DNA of 38,713 bases. Origin: Anaerolineae bacterium. GTDB lineage: Bacteria > Chloroflexota > Anaerolineae > Aggregatilineales > Aggregatilineaceae. The DNA lies in contig JAHDWP010000033.1 in assembly GCA_023382715.1 (NCBI GenBank), positions 1 through 38,713 on the forward strand, in the 5' to 3' direction. The translations under genes and the position numbers were made by a program. Of this stretch, positions 17,707-25,529 are shown in pieces. The notes beneath the pieces were generated by a model. The model saw only the letters and a program-made list of their open reading frames with translations. It searched no databases and was not told the origin of the DNA. Every line of letters starts with the position of its first letter. Position 1 is the stretch's first letter.

Positions 17707-18696
17707 CTAGAACAGGTGCTCCGCCGCCAGGCGCGTGCCCGGCCCTGGCCGGTTGGCGATGACCTCGCGCACGCCGGGCAGCGTGCTCAGCGCCGCCGCA
17801 ACGCGCGCCGCATCGGCCCCCAGGCACAGCACGTGCACGTTGGCCCCCGCGTCAATGGTGCAGTACGCTTCCAGCCCGTTCTCGCGCCAGGCGCGCACGG
17901 CACGCAGCACGCGCACCGTCTCCGGCGACCAGTAGAGCAGGCTGGGCTGCGAAGTCATGGCCACCGCGTGCATGCGGATCGCTTCCTGCTCCGTCTCCTG
18001 GCCGAAGGCCGTGAAGTCGCGGGCCAGGATCGCCGCGCGGATGACCGGCAGAGCGCGCCCGGCGGCGGCCAGCCGCGCCCCGGCGAAGGGGCTGGCGTCC
18101 ACCAACTCCTGCCCCCTGGTCGAGCCGACCTCTTTGTGCTCGGTCTGCACGACGGCGACCAGGTCGCGCAGATCCCAGTGTTCGGGCGGGGCGATGCTCT
18201 CCGCGTAGGACTCCTCGCTGGTGTCTGCCGCGTGCCATTCCACGAACCCCGCCGGAATTGAGCGGCAGGCCGACCCTGATCCGAGCCGGGCCAGGATGGT
18301 CAGCTCGCGCTCGTCGAGGGTCAGCCCCGCCGCCGCGCTCGCCGCCGCGCTCAGCGCGGCGAAGGCCGACGCCGACGAGGCGATGCCCGCGCCCATCGGG
18401 AACGAATTGCGCGAGGCGACGCGCGCCGGCTCGGCGATGCCCGCCAGCATCCGCACGCGGTCGAGATGCTCGCTGACGCGGTGAGCGGCCCGCTGTGGCG
18501 CGGGCGCGCCGGCGATGCTCACCTCGTCGGCGGGCAGCGCCGGGTCGAAGGCGACGGTCGTGATCGTCGTCGCGCCATCCAGGTTCATCGAGATCGAGTC
18601 GTTGAGCGGCAGGCGCAGCGCGTGATCGCGCCGCCCCCAGTACTTGATGAAGGCGATGTTGGCGCAGCTTATGGCCGTCGCTTTGGCCTGGGTCAT
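17707..18696 (-). CDS. mvaD: Mevalonate diphosphate (or phosphate) decarboxylase
   Basis: A 329-residue GHMP-fold decarboxylase. The N-terminus ANIAFIKYWGRRD, the phosphate loop FPMGAGIASSAS (99-110), Arg145 in SACRSIPAGFVEW and the catalytic Asp282 in TIDAGANVHVL are all present, so decarboxylation of a mevalonate phosphate is expected. The usual KYWGKR is KYWGRR here (Arg22 for Lys). Some Chloroflexota homologues act on mevalonate 5-phosphate and pass isopentenyl phosphate to a separate kinase, so the exact substrate is open; neither phosphomevalonate kinase nor isopentenyl phosphate kinase is in the window. Its ATG overlaps the mevalonate kinase stop (ATGA), implying translational coupling. 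Confidence 0.9.
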   Translation of the reverse strand: MTQAKATAISCANIAFIKYWGRRDHALRLPLNDSISMNLDGATTITTVAFDPALPADEVSIAGAPAPQRAAHRVSEHLDRVRMLAGIAEPARVASRNSFPMGAGIASSASAFAALSAAASAAAGLTLDERELTILARLGSGSACRSIPAGFVEWHAADTSEESYAESIAPPEHWDLRDLVAVVQTEHKEVGSTRGQELVDASPFAGARLAAAGRALPVIRAAILARDFTAFGQETEQEAIRMHAVAMTSQPSLLYWSPETVRVLRAVRAWRENGLEAYCTIDAGANVHVLCLGADAARVAAALSTLPGVREVIANRPGPGTRLAAEHLF

Positions 18697-19688
18697 GGTG
18701 TGCTCTCCGTCTCCACGCGGACGCCGGGCGCGTTCGGCGCCACGCGCAGCAGGGTGCCCCCTGCGGCTTCCAGCGCCTGCTCTGCCTCGGCGCGGCGCTC
18801 GTCCGCTGCCAGGGCGATGACGCAATCGCCGCCACCCGCCCCGCTCAGCTTCGCCCCATATGCGCCTGCCGCACGCGCGGCGAAGACCAGCGCCGCCGTC
18901 TGGGGGATGTCCACGCCGAGAGCGTGGGCCAGGCCGTGCCCCATGTCCAGCAGTTCGCCCAGCCGCGCCCAGTCGCCCTGGGTCAGCGCTTCCCGCCCGG
19001 CGATCACCAGCGCACGCATCGCCTCAAAGACGTGCCCGATGGTCGCCGGGTGCGCGGCCAGGCGCGCGCTCACCCGCTGGACATACGCAGCCGTGTCCGC
19101 CTTGACCCCCGAATAGGCGGCGATCAGCGGCAGGGCAGGGGCGTCCAGCGGCTCGATGCGGCGCGGTGCGGCGTTCTCGTAATACAGCGTCCCGCCGGAG
19201 ATCGCCGCCGCCAGGTCGAAGCCCGACCCGCTGCCCTGCACGCGGCGAATCGCTTCCAGGCCCAGGTCGAACAGGCGATCCGCCGCAAGCTCAACGCCCT
19301 GCAAATGGGCCAGCCCGAACAGCGCGCAGGCGACGGTGGCCGACGAGCTGCCCAGCCCAAGCTGGCTGGAGAAATCGCTGCGGGTGGCGATGTTGACGCC
19401 CTCTTCCAGCCCGATCCGTTCGGCGAAGACGCGCAGCGCGCTCTCGATGAAGCGCGTCCCGCGCGCCAGCGCACGCCCATCGCGGAAGGCGTCGGCCAGG
19501 CGACCCGTCACACCGTGCGCGCCCACGTCCGGCGCGTCCAGGGTGAAGCGGTCGTCGCCGCTGCGGGTCAGGGTCATGTGCAGGCGGGCGTCCATCGCCG
19601 TCACCAGGCAGGGACGCCCGTGCACGACGGCGTGCTCGCCCAGCAGCATGAGCTTGCCCGGCGCGGAGACGTGGATCGTAGAGAGCAT
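18693..19688 (-). CDS. mvk: Mevalonate kinase
   Basis: A 331-residue GHMP kinase that phosphorylates mevalonate. Motif 1 is APGKLMLLGEHAVVHGRP (9-26), motif 2 GLGSSSATVA (111-120), the catalytic Asp158 lies in GSGSGFDLA, and motif 3 is KLSGAGGGDCVIAL near residue 283. Length and motifs fit mevalonate kinase rather than galactokinase or homoserine kinase, and the partner gene supports this. The ATG at 19688 is taken because the kinase fold starts there; upstream frame is intergenic. Its stop overlaps the next start by four bases. It is divergent from the prenyl synthase at 19816, with a candidate promoter between. Confidence 0.93.
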   Translation of the reverse strand: MLSTIHVSAPGKLMLLGEHAVVHGRPCLVTAMDARLHMTLTRSGDDRFTLDAPDVGAHGVTGRLADAFRDGRALARGTRFIESALRVFAERIGLEEGVNIATRSDFSSQLGLGSSSATVACALFGLAHLQGVELAADRLFDLGLEAIRRVQGSGSGFDLAAAISGGTLYYENAAPRRIEPLDAPALPLIAAYSGVKADTAAYVQRVSARLAAHPATIGHVFEAMRALVIAGREALTQGDWARLGELLDMGHGLAHALGVDIPQTAALVFAARAAGAYGAKLSGAGGGDCVIALAADERRAEAEQALEAAGGTLLRVAPNAPGVRVETESTP

Positions 19689-19725
19689 GGGCGCGTTTCC
19701 CGTTGATGGTGCTTTCTTCGCTCGC

Positions 19726-19775
19726 GTAGTGTAGATCGTTTGTGGGCGACCGGCAATGCCAAACGTGGTAGAATG
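19726..19775. promoter_or_regulatory. Divergent promoters of the isoprenoid genes
   Basis: On the minus strand TTGCCG, a 17-base spacer and TACACT fit a promoter for the mevalonate kinase gene. On the plus strand an extended -10 TGGTAGAAT (TAGAAT at 19769-19774) fits one for the prenyl synthase. The two overlap in about 50 bases, so regulation may be shared. Confidence 0.45.
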
Positions 19776-19815
19776 AGCGGCGAAACGGGCGGGTGCGCGT
19801 CGGGAAGGATTGGCG

Positions 19816-20856
19816 ATGGCAGCTTCGTATGAGTCTATGTTCGGGGGCATCCTGGCCGCCATTGACGCCGAGATGCGGGCTGTGCGCCAGCAGCAGGTCG
19901 AGATCGCGCCCCTGCTGTGGGAGATGCTCGATCACCATTTCGGCTGGGGGGCAGGGACATCCGGCTTCCAGCCCGGTGCGTCTGGCAAGCGAGTTCGCCC
20001 GCTGCTGATGGCGCTGGTTGCCCAGGCGATCAGCGGTGAGTATCGCCACGTGCTGCCCGCAGCGGCGGCGCTGGAATTTCTGCACAACTTCACGCTGATT
20101 CACGACGACGTGATGGATCACTCTGCCGAGCGCCGGCACCGCCCGACGGTATGGGCGCTGTGGGGTGGCGACCAGGCGATCAACGCCGGCGACGGGCTGT
20201 ACGCGCTGGCGAACCTGGCTGTGGCCAACCTGCTGCACGCCGAAGTGCCCGCCAGCAAGGCGGTTCGCGCCGCGCAGGTGCTCGCCCAGGCGTGCCTGTG
20301 GACCGCCGAAGGGCAGGTGCTGGATATGAGCTTCGCCGGGCGGGAGCAGGTGACGACCGCCGAATACCTGACCATGATCGCCCACAAGACGGGCGGGCTG
20401 CTGGAGGCGGCGACGAAGATCGGCGCGCTGCTCAGCAGCGACGACGAGCCGGTCATCCGCGCCTATGCGCAGTTCGGGCGTGACCTGGGGCTGGCCTTCC
20501 AGGTGCGCGACGATTACCTGGGCGTGTGGGGCGACGAGGCGGCGACCGGTAAATCGGCGACGGGCGACATCCGCGAGAAGAAGAAGTCGTACCCCGTGCT
20601 GGTCGCCTTCGAGCGCGCCGCAGCAGCCGACCAGGCGGTGCTGCGCCGCATCTACGCGCAGGAAGCACTCTCCGATGAGGATGTGGCCGACGTGCTGGAC
20701 ATCCTGGAGCGCAGCGGGGCCATTGCCGAGACCGACCGCTCGGCCAGCGAGTATTTTGAGAGGGCGCTGGCCCACCTCGACGCGACCGGCATCGCCAACC
20801 CGACACAGGACGGGCTGCGCCAGCTTGCCGCGTTCCTCATCCGTCGCGCATATTGA
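19816..20856 (+). CDS. Polyprenyl diphosphate synthase, probably geranylgeranyl type
   Basis: A 346-residue trans-prenyltransferase. The first Asp-rich motif is DDVMD (97-101); the second is DDYLG (232-236) within DDYLGVWGDEAATGK, followed by the KKKSYP lysine region. Phe92 lies five residues before the first motif and the motif has no two-residue insertion, a pattern seen in archaeal-type GGPP synthases; C15 versus C20 product remains inference. A TTG at 19810 is in frame, but GGAAGGA ends six bases before the ATG at 19816, which decides the start. It is divergent from the mevalonate genes, forming a compact isoprenoid block, and ends four bases from the convergent TIR gene. Confidence 0.9.
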   Translation: MAASYESMFGGILAAIDAEMRAVRQQQVEIAPLLWEMLDHHFGWGAGTSGFQPGASGKRVRPLLMALVAQAISGEYRHVLPAAAALEFLHNFTLIHDDVMDHSAERRHRPTVWALWGGDQAINAGDGLYALANLAVANLLHAEVPASKAVRAAQVLAQACLWTAEGQVLDMSFAGREQVTTAEYLTMIAHKTGGLLEAATKIGALLSSDDEPVIRAYAQFGRDLGLAFQVRDDYLGVWGDEAATGKSATGDIREKKKSYPVLVAFERAAAADQAVLRRIYAQEALSDEDVADVLDILERSGAIAETDRSASEYFERALAHLDATGIANPTQDGLRQLAAFLIRRAY

Positions 20857-20860
20857 GGGG

Positions 20861-21502
20861 TCAGCCGCTCAGCGCGGCGATCAGCGCGCGCAGTTGGCGC
20901 TTGTAGTCGTCGCCAGAGAAGTCGAAGCGCGGCTTGCGCCGCAGCGAATCCGGCAGATCGGCGGGTTCGAGCGTGGCGACGACGACTGGCTTGCGCGTCT
21001 TGACGAAGTACTCCAGCGCGTCGCGCACGGCTGTCGCTTTGAGGGCCAGCGGCGTGGCGATGACCAGCATCGCCGCGCACTCCACCAGGGCGGGATGCAC
21101 GCCGGTGGCCCACTGCACGCCCTCGTCTTCCGGGCCGGGCAGCCAGGTGTGCACGCCCGCGCGCTTGAGGTCTTCGGCCAGAATCTCGGCGAACTCCGCA
21201 TCGGCCACGCTGTAGTTCACATAGACGACCGGAAATGCCTTGCGCCCCCCCTTGCCGGGCAGCAGGTCCGCCAACTGCGCCGGTTCCGGTCGTTTGAGCC
21301 GGTCGTGGGAGGCGGTGCGGCCCATGCGGATCACCGTCGTGCCACAGTCGGCGCAGGTGCCGCGCGTGCCGGGCGTCCCGCGCCGCGTCCAGATGGCCTG
21401 CGGATTCTCGATGGGCGTCTTCTGCCTGCAACTCACGCAGTACGCTTCCAGCAGGTCGCCCTCGTCGGCGTGATCGTCGAAGGGATCAGAGTGGTCGGTC
21501 AT
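20861..21502 (-). CDS. Zinc-ribbon (DUF5679-like) and TIR-domain protein
   Basis: A 213-residue two-domain protein. Residues 19-64 form a small zinc ribbon with Cys22, Cys25, Cys50 and Cys53 (AYCVSCR...[14 protein letters not shown]), matching the DUF5679 pattern. Residues 90-212 look like a TIR domain: [21 protein letters not shown] as strand A and helix A, then a middle strand ([10 protein letters not shown]) and [17 protein letters not shown]. NADase-active TIR domains usually carry a Glu where this protein has Ala162 (VRDALEY in place of VRRELEY), so it may not cleave NAD and could instead be a scaffold. No defence genes adjoin it; the neighbours are a prenyl synthase and transketolase. 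Assignment is by pattern. Confidence 0.75.
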   Translation of the reverse strand: MTDHSDPFDDHADEGDLLEAYCVSCRQKTPIENPQAIWTRRGTPGTRGTCADCGTTVIRMGRTASHDRLKRPEPAQLADLLPGKGGRKAFPVVYVNYSVADAEFAEILAEDLKRAGVHTWLPGPEDEGVQWATGVHPALVECAAMLVIATPLALKATAVRDALEYFVKTRKPVVVATLEPADLPDSLRRKPRFDFSGDDYKRQLRALIAALSG

Positions 21503-21559
21503 GGGGCTTGCTCAATTCCCTGGGCTGGCAGCGCAGGCTGCCCGCTGCCGCGCGAAGAT

Positions 21560-21609
21560 AGCATACCATACGGCGCAATTTATGCGTAGTCGTGCGGGGA
21601 GGGTACAAT
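21560..21609. promoter_or_regulatory. Divergent promoter region, TIR gene and tkt
   Basis: On the minus strand TGGTATGCT (TATGCT at 21560-21565) is an extended -10 for the TIR gene. On the plus strand TACAAT (21604-21609) is a good -10 for tkt, without a good -35. Start sites would be about 90 bases upstream of tkt and 60 upstream of the TIR gene. Confidence 0.4.
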
Positions 21610-21701
21610 GGGGGCCGTTTGGTCGCTGCGGGCCAGGGCCGCGCGATCCCTGGCGAATATCTCGATTGCGCTGTGACATCAACACACATGGGAAGGATTC
21701 C

Positions 21702-23702
21702 ATGACCGACTTCGACCAGAAAGCCATCAACACCATTCGTATGCTGGCGGTTGACGCCATCCAGAAGGCCAACTCCGGGCACCCCGGCCTGCCGCTGGGC
21801 GCGGCGCCGATGGCCTACGTGCTGTGGACGCGCTTCCTCAGGCACAACCCGCGCGACCCGAAGTGGGCCGACCGCGACCGGTTTGTGCTCTCCGCCGGGC
21901 ACGGCTCGATGCTGCTCTACGCGCTGCTCTACCTGACCGGCTACGACGTGACCCTGGACGATCTGAAGGATTTCCGCCAGTGGGGGAGCATCACCCCTGG
22001 CCACCCGGAGGCAGGGACGACGCCCGGCGTCGAGACGACGACCGGCCCGCTGGGGCAGGGCTTCGCCACCGGCGTGGGCATGGCTATCGCCGAGCGGCAC
22101 CTGGCGGCGCGCTTCAACACGCCCGATCACCCCATTGTGGACCATTACACCTACGCCATCGTCAGCGATGGCGACCTGATGGAAGGCGTGGCGGCGGAGG
22201 CGGCTTCGCTGGCCGGGCACCTCAGGCTGGGCCGGCTGATCTACCTCTACGATGACAACTCTATCTCGCTGGACGGCCCCACAGCCCTCTCTTTCAGTGA
22301 AGACGTAGGCCAGCGTTTCGAGGCCTATGGCTGGCAGGTGCTGCGCGTGGCCGATGGCGGCGACCTGGACGCGATCGAGGCGGCGCTGCACGCCGCCCGT
22401 GCCGACGCCGAGCGTCCCTCGCTGATCATGGTGCGCACGGTGATCGGTTACGGAAGCCCGAACAAAGCCGGGACGTCCGATGTGCATGGCTCGCCGCTTG
22501 GCGCAGACGAAGTGGCCCTGACCAAGCAGAATCTTGGCTGGCCGACGGAGCCGCCTTTCCTCGTCCCTGACGACGTGCTGGCCCATTTCCGCCAGGCGGT
22601 CGAGCGCGGCGCGGCGGCCCAGGCGAGCTGGCAGCAGACGTTCGCGGCGTGGCAGAGCGCGCAGTCGGACAAGGCGGCGGAGTGGGCGGCCATGTTTGCC
22701 GATACACTGCCGGACGGCTGGGATGCTGATCTGCCGGCCTTCCCGGTGGGCACGTCCGTCGCCACGCGCGTCGCATCGGGCAAGGTGCTCAACGCCCTGG
22801 CTCCGCACCTGCCGGGGCTGATCGGCGGCGCGGCAGACCTGGACTCGTCCACCCGGACGTACCTGAGCCTGAGCGAAGACTTTCGGGCGGGGCACTACGA
22901 GGGCCGCAACCTGCGCTTCGGCGTGCGCGAGCACGCCATGGGGGCCATCGTCAGCGGCATCGCTGCGCACGGCGGCCTGATCCCCTACAGCGCCACTTTC
23001 CTCGTCTTCTCCGACTACATGCGCCCGGCGATGCGCGTGGCGGCCCTCAGCCACTTCGCGCCGGTGTTCGTCTTCACGCACGACAGCATCGGCCTGGGCG
23101 AGGACGGTCCGACTCATCAGCCCATCGAGCAGGTCATGTCGCTGCGCCTCATCCCGCATATAGAAGTCATCCGCCCGGCGGACGCCAACGAGACGGCGGC
23201 GGCCTGGCGCTGCGCCATCGAAAACCGCGATCATCCGACAGTCCTGGCGCTGACGCGCCAGAACGTGCCCGTGCTCGATCCAGCCCTGGGCATAGCCGAG
23301 GGTGTGGCGCGCGGCGCGTATGTGCTCGCCGACGCGCCCGGCGGCGCGGTGGACGTGCTGCTGATCGCGACCGGCTCGGAGGTGCACCTGGCCCTGGCCG
23401 CGCAGAAGCTGTTGGCAGCAGAAGGCATCGGCGCGCGCGTGGTGAGCATGCCCAGTTGGGAGCGGTTCGAGCGCCAGCCGCCCGCCTACCGCGACAGCGT
23501 GCTGCCGCCCACCGCGACCGCCCGTGTGTCGGTCGAGGCTGGCGTGACCACCGGCTGGCAGAAGTGGGTGGGCGCGGAGGGAGTGGCTATCGGCGTGGAT
23601 CGTTTCGGCGCGTCGGCTCCGTACCAGGTCATCTACGAGCAGTTCGGCCTGACGGCAGCGCACATCGCCGAGCGCGCGCGGGCGCTGGTTGGGCGGGTGT
23701 AA
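21702..23702 (+). CDS. tkt: Transketolase
   Basis: A 666-residue thiamine-diphosphate enzyme of the pentose phosphate pathway. Visible: the N-terminal [16 protein letters not shown], the first active-site His in [13 protein letters not shown], the TPP-Mg motif [20 protein letters not shown]-like segment ending in YDDNSIS, the middle-domain Glu in [21 protein letters not shown], and the C-terminal domain starting near [12 protein letters not shown]. Length is typical. The ATG at 21702 has GGAAGG at 21691-21696; the frame upstream is intergenic. It is a single-gene unit with its own terminator at 23741-23779. Confidence 0.97.
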   Translation: MTDFDQKAINTIRMLAVDAIQKANSGHPGLPLGAAPMAYVLWTRFLRHNPRDPKWADRDRFVLSAGHGSMLLYALLYLTGYDVTLDDLKDFRQWGSITPGHPEAGTTPGVETTTGPLGQGFATGVGMAIAERHLAARFNTPDHPIVDHYTYAIVSDGDLMEGVAAEAASLAGHLRLGRLIYLYDDNSISLDGPTALSFSEDVGQRFEAYGWQVLRVADGGDLDAIEAALHAARADAERPSLIMVRTVIGYGSPNKAGTSDVHGSPLGADEVALTKQNLGWPTEPPFLVPDDVLAHFRQAVERGAAAQASWQQTFAAWQSAQSDKAAEWAAMFADTLPDGWDADLPAFPVGTSVATRVASGKVLNALAPHLPGLIGGAADLDSSTRTYLSLSEDFRAGHYEGRNLRFGVREHAMGAIVSGIAAHGGLIPYSATFLVFSDYMRPAMRVAALSHFAPVFVFTHDSIGLGEDGPTHQPIEQVMSLRLIPHIEVIRPADANETAAAWRCAIENRDHPTVLALTRQNVPVLDPALGIAEGVARGAYVLADAPGGAVDVLLIATGSEVHLALAAQKLLAAEGIGARVVSMPSWERFERQPPAYRDSVLPPTATARVSVEAGVTTGWQKWVGAEGVAIGVDRFGASAPYQVIYEQFGLTAAHIAERARALVGRV

Positions 23703-23740
23703 CGAAGCGGCAGTGGGGTAGCGCGAAACGGAAATGAATC

Positions 23741-23779
23741 AGACTTCCGAAGTTTTCGAAAACTTCGGAAGTCTTTTTT
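23741..23779 (+). terminator. tkt terminator made from a perfect palindrome
   Basis: A perfect 34-base palindrome (23741-23774, arms AGACTTCCGAAGTTTTC) runs into TTTTTT. The AGACTTC...GAAGTCT motif recurs at 28047-28082 without a T-run, so this terminator probably derives from a dispersed repeat. Confidence 0.85.
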
Positions 23780-23804
23780 GAGGCGTCGGGGATATATTGC
23801 AAGA

Positions 23805-23830
23805 GGGTGTGGCAAGCGCATGCCACGCCC
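23805..23830 (-). terminator. Weak terminator candidate after CoA-transferase subunit B
   Basis: On the minus strand GGGCGTGGCA and TGCCACACCC form a 10-bp stem with one mismatch, starting in the stop codon and followed by TCTTGC. The T-run is poor. Confidence 0.35.
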
Positions 23831-24669
23831 TAATCCAGCACGCCCTCGCGGCGCAGGATGTCGCGCAGATGATCGCGCCGCGCCGTCCCCGCCAGCGTCT
23901 CCAGGCGGCGCACGCCCAGCGGATCAATCTCCTCGCGCAGCAGGCGCACTTCTTCGGCGGTGGGCGGGGGCGTCTCGTGCAGGTCGGGTGCGACCGTCAG
24001 CGGGAAGCCCGTCCTGGCCTGGATGCGCTCGACGGTCGCGCCCGGATGAACAGTCACCAGGCGCATTGTTCCCTCCGCCCAATCGAACACGCCCAGGTCG
24101 CTGACCAGGATGCGCGGCCCCGCCCCCGCCCGGCGCGCGCTGCTGTGCCCCAGGCCGCTGCGCCAATCCAGCCGGGGCACGAAGATCGCCCGCGAGTGGC
24201 GCGGCACGTAGAGGTACACCCCTGGGGAATAGACCGTCACGTCGGGGATGCCGCCTGTACCGGGCAGGCGCAGGCGGGGGTGCGCGTGGTCTTCGCCGAT
24301 GGCAATGTTGTTGAAGTTGCCGGCGGGATCAACCTGTCCGGGGCGGAAGAACTCCTTGGGGGCGAGCGTGGGCAGCGCGTCGCAGGCCAGCGTGACAAAG
24401 CTGGCGTGGGCCAGCGCCTTGCCCGACCACAGCTCTTCGGCGCGGGCCACGCCGAGCGGCGCCCAGTCCTGCACCATGCCCTGGCCGATGGCCGAGGCGA
24501 AGAAGGCGTTGGGGGCGTGCGTGCGCTGGGCGAGAATGTACCCGGCGGCGACCAGCGGCGTGGCCAGGCCCTGCGCCAACAGGTCGCCATCTTCAACCTG
24601 GCGCGCGATGCAGACGGCGATCAGCTCGTCCAGGGTGTGGCTGACGACAGACCGGGCCTGGAGAGACAC
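23830..24669 (-). CDS. CoA-transferase-fold protein, subunit B (GctB/IpdB-like)
   Basis: A 279-residue class I CoA-transferase subunit of the glutaconate CoA-transferase B type. Matching segments are GLATPLVAAGYILAQRTHAPN, GQVDPAGNFNNIAIG and the C-terminal LVTVHPGATVERIQARTGFPL. True transferases carry the catalytic Glu in an E-S/A-G motif right after HAPN; here the segment reads FFASAIG with Ala58 at that place. A missing Glu is a feature of IpdAB-type ring-cleaving hydrolases, so this may be a hydrolase. The start is GTG (24667-24669) without a good ribosome-binding site, so the true start may differ. The partner subunit is at 27033-27857, two protease genes upstream. Confidence 0.8.
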   Translation of the reverse strand: MSLQARSVVSHTLDELIAVCIARQVEDGDLLAQGLATPLVAAGYILAQRTHAPNAFFASAIGQGMVQDWAPLGVARAEELWSGKALAHASFVTLACDALPTLAPKEFFRPGQVDPAGNFNNIAIGEDHAHPRLRLPGTGGIPDVTVYSPGVYLYVPRHSRAIFVPRLDWRSGLGHSSARRAGAGPRILVSDLGVFDWAEGTMRLVTVHPGATVERIQARTGFPLTVAPDLHETPPPTAEEVRLLREEIDPLGVRRLETLAGTARRDHLRDILRREGVLD

Positions 24670-24699
24670 AGCGCAGGCGCTCGCTGCGGGCTGTGCCCG

Positions 24700-25392
24700 T
24701 CAGTCGCGGTCGCGACCGAAGACGAGCATCGCGTAGTAGAGCAGGGTGAGCAGCGAAGTGGCGACCGCGGCCACATAGGTGAAGGCCGCCGCCCGCAACA
24801 CGGCCTTTGCGCCCGCCGCGTCTTGCTCGTTGGCGAGCAGGCCGGTGTCGCGCAGCAGGTTCATGGCCCGACGGCTGGCGTCCAGCTCAACGGGCAGCGT
24901 GACCACTGTGAACACCGCCGCCCCGGCGAACAGGACCAGCCCGACCACGGCCAGCCCGGTGACGTTCAGGATCAGCCCGGCGATGATCAGGCCGATGCCC
25001 AGTTGCGGGCCGAGCGTCGCGCTGGGGATGAGCATGGCGCGCAGCGCCATCAGCGGGCTTTTCTGCTGATCCTGCTGGACATGGCCGAACTCGTGCGCGG
25101 CGATGGCCATCGAGGCGACCGATGGCTGCGAGGCTACGCCCGGCGACAGGCGCACCACGCCCGCGCGCGGATCGTAGTGGTCGGACAGCTCGCCCTTGCC
25201 CACTTCCAGCCCCACGCGCTGGATGCCCCCGTCGCGCATCAGAATCTGGGCGGTCTGCTGCCCGGTGACCCTTTGGCTGTTGGGCACGTTGCCCCATTTC
25301 TGGTATGCGCTGCGCACCCACGCCTGGGCCAGCCCGCTGATGACCAGGGTCGGCAGCATGACAAAGATGATGTAGTTCGGGTCGAAGAACAT
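24700..25392 (-). CDS. YugP-type membrane zinc metallopeptidase
   Basis: A 230-residue membrane protein of the Zn_peptidase_2 (YugP) family. It starts FFDPNYIIFVMLPTLVISGLAQAWV (helix 1), has the zinc motif HEFGH (His100-Glu101-His104) after SMAIAAHEFGHVQQD, two long hydrophobic segments (about 120-165), the downstream VELDASRRA that probably gives the third ligand, and a C-terminal helix. Substrates are unknown. The ATG has AAGGAG at good spacing. Immediately upstream an 18-base hairpin (25405-25422) could affect translation. It sits between the S41 protease and CoA-transferase subunit B on the same strand. Confidence 0.9.
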   Translation of the reverse strand: MFFDPNYIIFVMLPTLVISGLAQAWVRSAYQKWGNVPNSQRVTGQQTAQILMRDGGIQRVGLEVGKGELSDHYDPRAGVVRLSPGVASQPSVASMAIAAHEFGHVQQDQQKSPLMALRAMLIPSATLGPQLGIGLIIAGLILNVTGLAVVGLVLFAGAAVFTVVTLPVELDASRRAMNLLRDTGLLANEQDAAGAKAVLRAAAFTYVAAVATSLLTLLYYAMLVFGRDRD

Positions 25393-25404
25393 CCCTCACT
25401 CCTT

Positions 25405-25422
25405 CGGAGCGGCTGCGCTCCG
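25405..25422 (-). promoter_or_regulatory. Leader hairpin before the YugP-type gene
   Basis: CGGAGCG and CGCTCCG form a perfect 7-bp stem with a GCTG-type tetraloop, ending beside the ribosome-binding site. It may be a processing or translational element; no T-run follows. Confidence 0.35.
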
Positions 25423-25529
25423 CGCGATCCCTCAAATGGACAGGTCTGGGACCTGAGCCAGCTATGCCATATGGAGTATACCCAGGTACGCTAAGAGCGG
25501 CATTAGAACGGGCTATGAAATGCGTAAGA

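Noticed and set aside
20861-21502. Anti-phage defence island around the TIR protein
   Set aside because: Neighbours are a prenyl synthase and transketolase; no restriction, nuclease, Argonaute, SMODS or other defence gene is nearby.
21486-23663. A 725-codon minus-strand open frame opposite tkt
   Set aside because: Shadow of transketolase; no motifs, no ribosome-binding site.
23797-25494. A 565-codon plus-strand open frame opposite the subunit B and metallopeptidase genes
   Set aside because: It spans two well-supported minus-strand genes and their gap; composition is typical of an antisense shadow.
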